Below are positions 34,601-42,112 of a stretch of DNA of 64,000 nt, piece after piece (positions within the stretch are counted from its first letter, which is position 1; the number at the start of each line of letters is the position of its first letter). Below the pieces are notes generated by a model that did not search any database, was not told the origin of the DNA, and worked only from the letters and a program-made list of their open reading frames with translations. The stretch is taken from contig OZ223471.1 of the NCBI GenBank assembly GCA_965140775.1, positions 3,224,001 to 3,288,000 on the forward strand, written 5' to 3'. The stretch is from UBA6244 sp965140775 (GTDB taxonomy: Bacteria > Bacteroidota > Bacteroidia > Bacteroidales > F082). The position numbers were made by a program, and so were the translations under genes.

Positions 34601-35117
34601 CGATTTGGAAGTGCTTTCCGATGATCAGGTTAGTTTCTGGTCAAAGGTTTCATCGGAGGAAGACTACGACTTTTTGCGGTTTTACATCAATGGCAGTCTC
34701 CAATATGAAGCTTCGGGCGAGGTGGACTGGATAGAAAAAACTTTCCCCGTTAACGCAGGAACTCACCAACTCAAGTGGGTGTATGAAAAAGACATCAATA
34801 CCGCTTCAGGAGCTGATGCCGCCTGGCTCGACAACATCATTTTCCCGGCCACGGGTACCATTCTGGGAGTTCATACCAATCAACTACCAACCTCAATAAG
34901 CATTTATCCCAATCCTGCTTCCGGTCAGGTGCATATCCAAAGTAATCAAATGATTAACCGGGTGCGTGTGTTTGATATTGGCGGTCGTTTGATCCAAAGC
35001 GAAAATGGCGGAGAGAAAGCATTGTTACTACAAACCAACCAATTGGAAAAAGGCATTTACTTCCTTCAAGTGGAAACCGCAGCAGGTTCACATATCGAAA
35101 AACTCATCGTTCAGTAG
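31686..35117 (+). CDS. Secreted gingipain-like cysteine peptidase (C25) with T9SS sorting domain
   Basis: The 1143-residue protein has a signal peptide (MKKIFLFITLFAFAQLLFSG), a gingipain-type propeptide, and a C25 catalytic domain from about residue 215 (YKLLIITSQEFTEGF, then IEFVLLGGDVEVVPYR). Catalytic His is about residue 451 (MVHHVGHAAQTY). The Cys is 488 or 490 in THGCDCGAFDY. It is followed by Ig-like and CARDB-like domains, a jelly-roll-like domain (about 900-1030, from MMEDFETGDFL) and a type A sorting domain (ISIYPNPASGQ to EKLIVQ). Unlike the two PorU proteins it has the gingipain layout and is a cargo, not part of the machine. Cleavage specificity cannot be read from sequence. Confidence 0.88.
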   Translation: MKKIFLFITLFAFAQLLFSGELSHTYHFSKPTITQNGAFQVIDFEGSIQSGLAGSPSLPYHAIKLLLPPGEVVTGMEIIRENEQLVSGTHVLRPYQPSQPLSTTTTPERLYNSTVYQSTETYPAEAGRLPATHFMNGFGFALGAFTPVTLIPATGQLSYFESVTVILHTTPQAEANLALKMLQTAPQITNRAQKFADNPEQAAAYPVGASRTTDQYKLLIITSQEFTEGFSELTDMYLERGIRWQIATKEDIAANGTGMDVQEKIRNYIIDEYQNHGIEFVLLGGDVEVVPYRGFYCHVESGGGYDDDGIPADLYYSALDGNWNSNGNNLWGEPNEDDLLPDVAVGRMPFSNPAEQASMIHKSHYYQNFPVTGELTNALMAGEFLYSSPETWGSDYLELLIGERDDNEYTTNGIPEDYNFEKLYEENQSWSKYDLMNSINSGKQMVHHVGHAAQTYVAYMSNTDITNANFSGANGIDHNYTLLQTHGCDCGAFDYSDCILEKMVTIDNFAVAVMGNSRFGWFNEGQTEGPAAHLHREMVDALYGEEIRFLGSAFLESKIQTAPWVEAPGQWEEGALRWNFYDLNTLGDPAMSVWTNEPIAIEVAYDSEIVMGTTSAQVTVTSGGTAMANFTCSILKEGVLVGTAVTNTAGIANITFDEVITEPGDASLIVVGRNCLPTEYGIQFIPGNGAYVVYSSYQINDELGNNNQLADYGETVMLDVTVGNVGLDVAQSLVGTLSTEDEYITITDDTADFGDIAAGALATVDNAFTVDFHDNMPDQHQVLFTLHCQTASGSWESMFEITGQAPQLHLGDLSVWDMTGGNGSNSLDPGETDTLRINASNFGHSNCTETEVELTTSSPWITLNTNTLSLNELATGETKIAGFEVVVDNNVPIGTVVELVCHLSSGTYSDEKAYYLPIGLMMEDFETGDFLRFGWQHGGQLPWIIDEQNPYEGAFSARSGAIGDYGTSELIIDLEVLSDDQVSFWSKVSSEEDYDFLRFYINGSLQYEASGEVDWIEKTFPVNAGTHQLKWVYEKDINTASGADAAWLDNIIFPATGTILGVHTNQLPTSISIYPNPASGQVHIQSNQMINRVRVFDIGGRLIQSENGGEKALLLQTNQLEKGIYFLQVETAAGSHIEKLIVQ

Positions 35118-35181
35118 TTGATCTTTTAGATAGGTTGTATGGAGGAACTGATTTTGAGACTGTTTCTTACCAAATAATTGA

Positions 35182-35316
35182 GATGATTCCATAAATCGGA
35201 AACGCGACATTGGCCGGATCATCCCCGATTATTTCAACACCGACTTTTACGACCAAATTGGCCGTGAAGGCCACAAAATTTGTATCTTTGAAGGGAGTAA
35301 ACAACCCTTGATATGA
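35182..35316 (+). pseudogene. Possible 3' remnant of a lost gene ahead of the PPDK_N gene
   Basis: A 44-codon frame with coding-like content and no ATG runs from just after a TGA (35179-35181) to a TGA that overlaps the next ATG in an ATGA junction. Its product includes DIGRIIPDYFNTDFYDQIGR and then EGHKICIFEG. The ATGA overlap is what a translationally coupled upstream gene would leave after a large deletion. I do not recognise the family. It may instead be chance, since a promoter-like element lies inside it. Confidence 0.3.
35258..35290 (+). promoter_or_regulatory. Candidate promoter of the first PPDK_N gene
   Basis: TTG (35258-35260), 22 bases, TATCTTTG (35283-35290). ATG 35313 is 22 bases further on. 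Between the boxes lies the small inverted repeat TGGCC/GGCCA (35259-35273). Confidence 0.5.
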
Positions 35317-37070
35317 GTGAGATTACAGACAATCTGATCGCATTTGGACGCAGTTCATTTTTAAACAACGAAAACCGGTTTACCACCATTGGCAATGGCT
35401 CCATTGGGGGCAAGGCACATGGACTGGCACGCGTAAATCAACTATTGCAACATCCTGATATTCAAAATAAATTCCCATCCATCGACATCGGCATACCCGC
35501 CATGACGGTCATCAGAACCGATGTTTTTGATGCATTCATGAAGCGCAACAACCTCTACCCCATCGCCCTGTCAACACTCACGGACGATCGCATTGCCCAC
35601 GCTTTTCAGAAGGCCGCTTTGCCCATGGAAATTCTGGGAGATTTACGTGCCTTGATTGCCCAGGTAAACACACCCCTTGCCGTACGTTCCAGCTCCATGT
35701 TGGAAGATGCCATGCACGAACCCTTTGCCGGAATTTACGGCACCAAAATGACTCCCAACAACCAACCCGACACCACCACCCGTTTCAATAAGCTGGTGGA
35801 AGCCATCAAGTATGTTTATGCCACCACTTTTTTTAAAGCTGCCAAAGACTACATGAAGGCCACCAAACACACCTCCTCCGACGAAAAAATGGCCGTCATT
35901 ATTCAGGAAGTGGTGGGATTGCGCCATGGACAACGATTCTATCCCGAATGTTCGGGAGTAGCGCGTTCGCGAAATTTTTACGCCTTCGGCAATGCCACCC
36001 CCGAAGACGGCATCGCCAGTCTGGCACTGGGATTGGGCAAAACGGTGGTGGATGGCGGCATGGTTTGGTCATATTCACCGGCCTATCCCAAAGCCGACCC
36101 GCCGGCGGGCTCGGTTTATGAGCTGCTTAAAATCACCCAAACAAAATACTGGGTCATCAACATGGGTCCGGCACCTGCCTACGATCCGGTAAAAGAAACC
36201 GAATACATGGATCACCTGGAACTGGAAACAGCCGAAGAAGACAAAACTTTGCGGTGGGTGGCTTCCACACTCGATGGCACCTCCGGCAGGTTGGTAATGG
36301 GAGTGGGCAAATCCGGAGCCAGGCTGTTGAATTTCGCTCCCCTGCTTCGACTAGACGATATTCCGCTCAACGACCTCATCATCCATTTGCTAAAAGTATG
36401 CGAACAAACCTACGAGGCCACCATAGAAATAGAATTTGCCATGACCTTTGAGGCAGGAAAGAAACCCAAATTCGGCTTTTTGCAGGTACGCCCCATGGTA
36501 GTTTCCCACGAAGAAGTGGACGTAAAGCCCGAGGAACTCAAACAACCGGACGTGCTTGTTTCGTCACCCAGCGTTTTGGGCAATGGCACCAACAACGAAA
36601 TTACTGACATCGTTTACATGAAACCCGGCACCTTCGACCAAAACCTCACCCAAAAAATTGCCCTGGAAATTGATAAAATTAACGAACAACTCACCCAAGA
36701 AAAAAAACCATACCTGCTCATGGGCTATGGCCGCTGGGGAACCTCGGACGCCTGGGCAGGAATACCGGTGGACTGGGGTCAGATTTCAGGTGCCAAAGCC
36801 ATTGTGGAAGCACCTCTGGCAGGCATGAACTCCGAACTCAGTCAGGGCTCTCACTTTTTTCACAACGTCACCAGCTTCAGCGTGCTCTATTTTTCGGTGC
36901 CCTACTCCGGTGTATTCCCCATCAACTGGGAGTGGCTGGCTCAACAAACGGTGGTTAGCGAAACAGACACTGTAAAACATGTAAAAACCGATCGTCCGCT
37001 TTCCATCAAGGTGGATGGGAAATCAGGGAGAGGAGTTATTCAGTTCAAAGTTGGCAGTAATGTTAAATAA
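35313..37070 (+). CDS. PEP-synthase-like PPDK_N ATP-grasp protein lacking the PEP-transfer domains
   Basis: The 585-residue cytoplasmic protein has the ATP-binding domain of pyruvate phosphate dikinase/PEP synthase: SIGGKAHGLARV (about residue 31), LAVRSSSMLED with EPFAGIYGT (about 124-140), and GFLQVRPM (about 390). It has neither the phosphohistidine domain nor the C-terminal PEP/pyruvate barrel, so it cannot run the PEP synthase cycle. Instead about 190 residues follow with MGYGRWGTSDAWAGIPVDWG (about 470) and QGSHFFHNVTSF (about 511). The same region is found in the larger protein at 37942-41115. Its function is unknown. It probably phosphorylates or adenylates a substrate with ATP. The two genes are separated by a toxin-antitoxin pair. 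Confidence 0.75.
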   Translation: MSEITDNLIAFGRSSFLNNENRFTTIGNGSIGGKAHGLARVNQLLQHPDIQNKFPSIDIGIPAMTVIRTDVFDAFMKRNNLYPIALSTLTDDRIAHAFQKAALPMEILGDLRALIAQVNTPLAVRSSSMLEDAMHEPFAGIYGTKMTPNNQPDTTTRFNKLVEAIKYVYATTFFKAAKDYMKATKHTSSDEKMAVIIQEVVGLRHGQRFYPECSGVARSRNFYAFGNATPEDGIASLALGLGKTVVDGGMVWSYSPAYPKADPPAGSVYELLKITQTKYWVINMGPAPAYDPVKETEYMDHLELETAEEDKTLRWVASTLDGTSGRLVMGVGKSGARLLNFAPLLRLDDIPLNDLIIHLLKVCEQTYEATIEIEFAMTFEAGKKPKFGFLQVRPMVVSHEEVDVKPEELKQPDVLVSSPSVLGNGTNNEITDIVYMKPGTFDQNLTQKIALEIDKINEQLTQEKKPYLLMGYGRWGTSDAWAGIPVDWGQISGAKAIVEAPLAGMNSELSQGSHFFHNVTSFSVLYFSVPYSGVFPINWEWLAQQTVVSETDTVKHVKTDRPLSIKVDGKSGRGVIQFKVGSNVK

Positions 37071-37099
37071 ACATGTTCAAAATGAAATTTTACTGAAAA

Positions 37100-37131
37100 T
37101 TTGGAATATGTTATCCAAATAGGTAACTTTG
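37100..37131 (+). promoter_or_regulatory. Promoter of the toxin-antitoxin operon
   Basis: TTTG (37100-37103), exactly 20 bases, TAACTTTG (37124-37131) is a full match to the Bacteroidota consensus. The predicted transcript starts just before the TTG at 37149. Confidence 0.7.
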
Positions 37132-37148
37132 CTAAAAAATAAAGACTT

Positions 37149-37496
37149 TTGCTTTTGAATGAAATTATAAGAGACGTAGGAATCTATAAAAATCATTTTA
37201 AGGAATTCTACAAAAAGCAGACCATAGCTGTTAGAAAAAAGATTGACTGGACTATCCTCCTCATTAGAACAATGAGAATTATTCCAGACAAATTTTTAAA
37301 ACGACTTTCTAAAACAGATGGGCTATGGGAAATTAGAGTTTCAGCGGGAAATGGAATATTTAGAATATTCTGCTTCTTTGATAAAGAAAACCTAATAATC
37401 CTTTTATCCGGATTTCAAAAGAAAACCCAGAAGACACCAAAAAATGAAATTGAACGCGCAGAAAAACTAAAAAAGGAATACTATGAAGATAAATAA
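37149..37496 (+). CDS. RelE/HigB-type toxin
   Basis: The 115-residue basic protein shows the RelE/Gp49-like pattern: a helical N-terminus, then FLKRLSKTDGLWEIRVSAGN, IFRIFCFFDKENLIILLSGF and QKKTQKTPKNEIERAEKL. Family toxins cleave mRNA at the ribosome. The start is TTG at 37149 (a second TTG is at 37155); an in-frame stop at 37140-37142 blocks anything longer and no ATG precedes the conserved core. It overlaps the antitoxin by 14 bases. The toxin-first order is typical of HigBA. The region is visibly more AT-rich than its neighbours, which suggests recent transfer. Confidence 0.82.
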   Translation: MLLNEIIRDVGIYKNHFKEFYKKQTIAVRKKIDWTILLIRTMRIIPDKFLKRLSKTDGLWEIRVSAGNGIFRIFCFFDKENLIILLSGFQKKTQKTPKNEIERAEKLKKEYYEDK

Positions 37497-37785
37497 GAAT
37501 ATAACATCTTTTGACTCTCATCTTGACGAAAATTATGGACCTTTAGGCACAGAAAGTCGTGACAAGTTCGAGGAAGAATTTGAAACTTTTAGAATTGGTG
37601 TTTTAATTCAAGAGGCTCGTAAGAGGAAGCAATTAACTCAACAAGAACTCGCTGACAAAGTTGGGACAACTAAGAACTACATCTCGAGAATAGAAAACGA
37701 TGCAAGTGATATTAGACTTTCAACTCTTATCAGAATTATAAGAGAAGGACTTGGTGGAAATTTGCAGTTATCATTTGACATATGA
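37483..37785 (+). CDS. HigA-type antitoxin with XRE helix-turn-helix
   Basis: The 100-residue protein has an N-terminal tail and a Cro/C1-type helix-turn-helix from about residue 45 (IQEARKRKQLTQQELADKVG, then TTKNYISRIENDASDIRLST). It should bind and neutralise the upstream toxin and repress the shared promoter. It overlaps the toxin gene by 14 bases and shares its AT-rich composition. Confidence 0.85.
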   Translation: MKINKNITSFDSHLDENYGPLGTESRDKFEEEFETFRIGVLIQEARKRKQLTQQELADKVGTTKNYISRIENDASDIRLSTLIRIIREGLGGNLQLSFDI

Positions 37786-37941
37786 TCAAGAATAAAACAC
37801 TATTGGCAACATTGCATAATATTTTATGGCGGGTTACATTATATAAATGAATATTTTAGTTTCAATTACAAATCAGTGTGGACAGAAAGATTTGTCTTTT
37901 AAGTCCGTCACAAAGCATATGCTTCCCAATAACAGTACATC

Positions 37942-40900
37942 ATGACCGGCAACAAACCCCTCGAACAACTGATTTCTGAGCTAAAAGAACGGGCTAAAGA
38001 GCTCAACTGCTTGTATGAAGTGCAAGAAGTGCTCAACCAACCCATGCTTTCCAACGAGGAAATCTGTCAAAACCTCATTCGGGTAATTCCGCCGGGATGG
38101 CAGTATCCGGAAATTTGCAAAGTAAAACTAAGTTGTTTTGGAAAAACCTATACCTCCGACGGCTTTGTAGAAACCGATTGGCACATTCAATCAAACATTG
38201 TGGTGCAGGACCTGTTGGCCGGAGAAATTACCGTGTATTATACCGAAGAACGTCCCGCTTCCGACGAAGGTCCTTTTTTGAAAGAAGAAAGAAAACTGAT
38301 AGACACCATCGCCGAGCGGTGCGCGCTGTTCATGCTCCACCAAAAACTTAAAGCAGTATTCGACCAAAACACCTCCCCGAACAAAGACCAAAAAAGTGAG
38401 TGGTGGGTTATCCTGGATATGCTTAAACAAACCGATCCCAAACTACTGATCCGATTGAGCCGCCGGATGATCAACTACCTGTGTTGGACGGGCGTGGAAG
38501 AGGCCGGACGTATGCTGGAATACTTCAGTCCTGCCTTTAAAAGCAATGTAACCATGCTCACGGAGGTGAACAGTCCCTACCAAAAGCAACCCGACAGCGA
38601 TTTGTTATCGGTTAGTTATCAGATATTTGAGCTGGCATCGAAACATATCTCCGAACGCGAGATCATTCAACACATCCAAAAATGGACCAAAGAAGACCGA
38701 TCGGGGTTTTTGGCAGAAATCCTGGAAAATATGGGGTCATCGCTCTCCGACATCAATGCAGCTGTGGAGCGCTATCATCATCTGGCACCACACATGCTTG
38801 AGTTGTCGAAACCCCGCGAAAAAAACTTCAAAGTATCCCTCATCCGGCGTCTGCTCACCGACCAATCCGATTTTCTTCACATTGCCAAAAACCATATCAA
38901 AATAGACAGTTTTTATACCCTTTTGCAACACATCATCTATCCGGCGGGCAGCCATGGCCAACTGGGAGGCAAGAGTTCGGGGTTGTTTTTGGCCGATCAC
39001 ATCCTCAAGGAAATTGAACACCCCGATCAGAGTGTTGGAAAAATCAAGATCCCCAAAACATGGTACCTCACTTCTGACGGACTGCTCAGCTTCATGAGCT
39101 ACAACAACCTGGAAGAGGTGATGGAACAGAAATACAAGGACATCGCGCAGGTACGTCAGGAATATCCCTACGTGGTGCATGTGTTCAAAAACGCCCTGTT
39201 TCCCCCCGAAATGCTCAAAGGCATCACCATGGCATTGGATGATTTTGGTGAGGTGCCACTGGTGGTACGTAGCTCCAGCCTGCTCGAAGACCGTGTGGGA
39301 AGTGTGTTTGCAGGAAAATACAAGAGCTTGTTCATTGCCAATCAGGGAGATAAGGAAACCCGCCTGATGGCCTTGCTGGATGCCATTGCTGAGGTGTACG
39401 CCTCCACCTTTGGACCCGACCCCATCGAATACCGCGCCGAATATGGCCTGTTGGATTACCGTGAAGAAATGGGCATCATGATTCAGGAAGTGGTGGGCAA
39501 GAAAACCGGCAACTACTTTTTTCCCGCCTTTGCCGGGGTTGCTTTTAGTCACAACGACTTCCGTTGGTCGAGCCGCATCAAGAGCGAAGATGGATTAATC
39601 CGACTGGTTCCCGGACTGGGAACAAGGGCCGTGGACAGGTTATCCGACGATTATCCGATGCTCATTTCACCCGGACAACCCGACCTGAAGGTAAACGTAA
39701 CCATCGACGAAATTGTGCGCTATTCACCCAAATACATGGACGTCATCAACCTGACCACCGGGCAGTTTGAAACCATTGAAGTGGAATTGCTCCTGAAAAG
39801 ATATGGCCGCGAATATCCCGCCATCAGCCGTGTGGTCTCCATTCTGAAACAAGATTTTATTCAGCCGGCACGACCTCTGGGTATGAATTTCAATGATGAT
39901 TGTTTTGTGGTGAACTTTGAAGGACTTATCAAGCGAACTCCTTTTGTACAAGAGGTGAAAAACATGCTCGACATCCTGAAAGAAAAATACCACCATCCGG
40001 TGGACATCGAATTTGCCCACGATGGACAGGATTTTTACCTGTTGCAGTGCCGTTCGCAAAGTTCAGGACTGAACTGCAAACCCGCCGATATTCCATCTAA
40101 TCTGCCTGCTGAAGAAGTGGTATTCACAGCCTTAAAACACATCCCCAACGGAGTGGTGAGCAATATCACCCATGTGGTTTATGTGGATCCGGTGCAATAT
40201 GGATTGTTATCAAAACACGAACATTTGGTGCAGGTGGGGCATGCCATCGGACGGCTCAACACGCTGCTTCCCAAAAAGCAATTCATCCTGATGGGTCCGG
40301 GCAGGTGGGGTTCACGGGGCGACATCAAGCTGGGGGTAAGTGTTACCTATTCAGAAATTAAAAACACCGCTATCCTCATCGAAATAGCAAGAAAAACCAA
40401 CGACTATGTCCCCGATCTGTCGTTTGGCACCCACTTTTTTCAGGACCTGGTGGAAGCCAACATTAAATACCTTCCATTGTATCCCGATGACCGGGGTGTG
40501 CATTTCAATGAAGATTTCTTTCAGCAGTCGCCCAATGCTCTGGAAAGCCTTTTGCCCGATATGGCCCACCTGAACAAGGTGATTAAAGTGATCGACCTGC
40601 CCTCCTCCGTCGACCATCGGGTATTGGAAGTGCTGATGAATTCCGAACGATCGATGGCTGTGGCGCATTTGGTGGGTACGGATTCCACACGTCCGGAAGA
40701 AATTATCACCGAAAGGGTAATCAAACCTTTGGATAACAATGACATTCATTGGCAATGGCGACAACAAAGTGCCGAACGTTTGGCGGCTTCGCTGGATGCC
40801 AACAAGTTTGGCGTGATGGCTATCTACCTATTTGGCAGCGTAAAAAATGCCACTGCCGGACCAGGAAGCGACATCGATTTGTTGATCCATATCCGGAATA

Positions 40901-41115
40901 CACCGGAACAACAAGCCCAACTTAAAGCGTGGCTCGATGGCTGGAGTATGAGTTTGAGCCAGATGAACCACCAACGAACGGGGGTGAATAAAACAGATGG
41001 CCTGCTCGACGTCCATTTCGTTACCGATGACGACATCGCCAACAGAACCAGCTATGCCATTAAAATAGGCGCTGTTACGGATGCGGCGAGACCTATTTGG
41101 GTGAGGAAGGGATGA
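37942..41115 (+). CDS. PPDK_N ATP-grasp protein fused to a C-terminal nucleotidyltransferase
   Basis: The 1057-residue protein has, in order: a GAF-like sensory N-terminus (ELKERAKELNCLYEVQEVLN, to about residue 150); a helical region (150-320); the PPDK_N ATP-grasp with GGKSSGLFLADH (about 342), PLVVRSSSLLED with SVFAGKYKS (about 440-460) and FYLLQCRSQ (about 700); the GRWG/HFF region (MGPGRWGSRGDIKLGVS about 784, GTHFFQDLVEAN about 832) shared with the 585-residue protein; and a MNT/Pol-beta-type nucleotidyltransferase with YLFGSVKNATAGPGSDIDLL (964-979) and a third acidic residue in LLDVHFV (about 1023). No phosphohistidine or PEP barrel is present. I know no described system with this order. 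A role in ATP-dependent modification or signalling is inference. Confidence 0.75.
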   Translation: MTGNKPLEQLISELKERAKELNCLYEVQEVLNQPMLSNEEICQNLIRVIPPGWQYPEICKVKLSCFGKTYTSDGFVETDWHIQSNIVVQDLLAGEITVYYTEERPASDEGPFLKEERKLIDTIAERCALFMLHQKLKAVFDQNTSPNKDQKSEWWVILDMLKQTDPKLLIRLSRRMINYLCWTGVEEAGRMLEYFSPAFKSNVTMLTEVNSPYQKQPDSDLLSVSYQIFELASKHISEREIIQHIQKWTKEDRSGFLAEILENMGSSLSDINAAVERYHHLAPHMLELSKPREKNFKVSLIRRLLTDQSDFLHIAKNHIKIDSFYTLLQHIIYPAGSHGQLGGKSSGLFLADHILKEIEHPDQSVGKIKIPKTWYLTSDGLLSFMSYNNLEEVMEQKYKDIAQVRQEYPYVVHVFKNALFPPEMLKGITMALDDFGEVPLVVRSSSLLEDRVGSVFAGKYKSLFIANQGDKETRLMALLDAIAEVYASTFGPDPIEYRAEYGLLDYREEMGIMIQEVVGKKTGNYFFPAFAGVAFSHNDFRWSSRIKSEDGLIRLVPGLGTRAVDRLSDDYPMLISPGQPDLKVNVTIDEIVRYSPKYMDVINLTTGQFETIEVELLLKRYGREYPAISRVVSILKQDFIQPARPLGMNFNDDCFVVNFEGLIKRTPFVQEVKNMLDILKEKYHHPVDIEFAHDGQDFYLLQCRSQSSGLNCKPADIPSNLPAEEVVFTALKHIPNGVVSNITHVVYVDPVQYGLLSKHEHLVQVGHAIGRLNTLLPKKQFILMGPGRWGSRGDIKLGVSVTYSEIKNTAILIEIARKTNDYVPDLSFGTHFFQDLVEANIKYLPLYPDDRGVHFNEDFFQQSPNALESLLPDMAHLNKVIKVIDLPSSVDHRVLEVLMNSERSMAVAHLVGTDSTRPEEIITERVIKPLDNNDIHWQWRQQSAERLAASLDANKFGVMAIYLFGSVKNATAGPGSDIDLLIHIRNTPEQQAQLKAWLDGWSMSLSQMNHQRTGVNKTDGLLDVHFVTDDDIANRTSYAIKIGAVTDAARPIWVRKG

Positions 41116-41190
41116 AGAGGTGAAGAGGTGAAGATGTGAAGGGGTGAAGGGGTGAAGAGGTGAACGGTGAACAGTGATCAGTGAGCCAAA
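41116..41190 (+). repeat. Degenerate short tandem repeat of GTGAAGAG-like units
   Basis: Immediately after the stop of the nucleotidyltransferase fusion gene, units of GTGAAGAG, GTGAAGGG and variants repeat about eight times, then decay into GTGAACGGTGAACAGTGATC. An A-rich AGCCAAAAGCCAAAAGC direct repeat follows (41184-41200). It has no open frame of interest and may be a replication-slippage repeat in the 3' spacer between convergent genes. Confidence 0.7.
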
Positions 41191-41231
41191 AGCCAAAAGC
41201 AAATAGCCATAAGCCACTATCTCTCAGCCGA

Positions 41232-42098
41232 CTAAATCAGTTCCCTGACAGCGTGATCAGGGACATCGGGGTCAAACATTACCAAAGCCAATTCAGGGCC
41301 ATCGTGTGCAGCGCCCATCATGGTGGTACGACCAGAATTTTGTTTCCACTCGCCGGTAATTCGTACCGACTCATGCACATGTCCGTGGAGGGTAATATGG
41401 GGCTGCATTTCTTCGATCATACGTTGTATGGCAATGCTGCCCACATGCACGTCCAGAGGTACATGGTCCACGGTTTTTCCATCAAGGGCAGCCCGATCGA
41501 GCGATGTTTTATATGGGGGACTATGAAAAAGACAAATGGCTTTGCTCATATTAAGTCCTGAAAGAAGCAACTCCAGGTCCTTTTGAATGGTGCCATAACG
41601 CAACTCATATTTCGACAAAGGCACACTGCGATAGCCTTCTTCGGGGGAAACACATCCGGGATCCACATAGGCACTTACATCATATTTCTCCCAATCCTTG
41701 AGCAAGAAAGGCGTAGGCGGAATGTACGGATAACCCACCACCTTCCAACCATGCCAGTCGACCACCCGGTTGGGAATGTAATGCCACAAACCCCTTTGCT
41801 CTCCCTCCAAAAATTTATCTTCCTCTCCCCTGCCATCATCGTTTCCGGGAATGACAAAAACCTGAGGATAAGTCATATCCGGCAGGTTTCGCAATTCAGT
41901 AAAATGAGAAAAAAGAAAATCGTCGAAAAAATCCATTGAAGTGGATCCTGAAGAAGTCAGCTGATGCAAACCTGAAGGCAGCAGGTCACCTCCCATGAAA
42001 ATGGCCTCCGGCTTTTTCTGTCGCACCGCATCGAAGAGCTTGAGGTAGCGCGACTTTTTTCCATGTAAATCAGTAGCAAAAAAACAGGAGTTCGACAT
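41232..42098 (-). CDS. Calcineurin-like metallophosphoesterase
   Basis: The 288-residue protein has all five metal-binding blocks of the family: FATDLHGKKSRY (DxH), FMGGDLLPSG (GD), VIPGNDDGRG (GND), LFHSPPYKT and LHGHVHESVR (GHxH). There is no signal peptide, so it acts in the cytoplasm. Substrates of this subgroup are not predictable. It lies 14 bases downstream of a small outer-membrane protein gene and is convergent with the PPDK_N/nucleotidyltransferase gene. Confidence 0.88.
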   Translation of the reverse strand: MSNSCFFATDLHGKKSRYLKLFDAVRQKKPEAIFMGGDLLPSGLHQLTSSGSTSMDFFDDFLFSHFTELRNLPDMTYPQVFVIPGNDDGRGEEDKFLEGEQRGLWHYIPNRVVDWHGWKVVGYPYIPPTPFLLKDWEKYDVSAYVDPGCVSPEEGYRSVPLSKYELRYGTIQKDLELLLSGLNMSKAICLFHSPPYKTSLDRAALDGKTVDHVPLDVHVGSIAIQRMIEEMQPHITLHGHVHESVRITGEWKQNSGRTTMMGAAHDGPELALVMFDPDVPDHAVRELI

Positions 42099-42112
42099 GT
42101 ATTAAAAGATAA

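Noticed and set aside
35313..37070. Annotation as PEP synthase or pyruvate phosphate dikinase
   Set aside because: Only the ATP-binding domain is present; the phosphohistidine and PEP-binding domains are absent, so the reaction cannot be assigned.
38737..39552. 271-residue antisense frame inside the PPDK_N/nucleotidyltransferase gene
   Set aside because: The plus-strand reading has ATP-grasp motifs across the same region; the antisense product is His/Gly-rich with no family.
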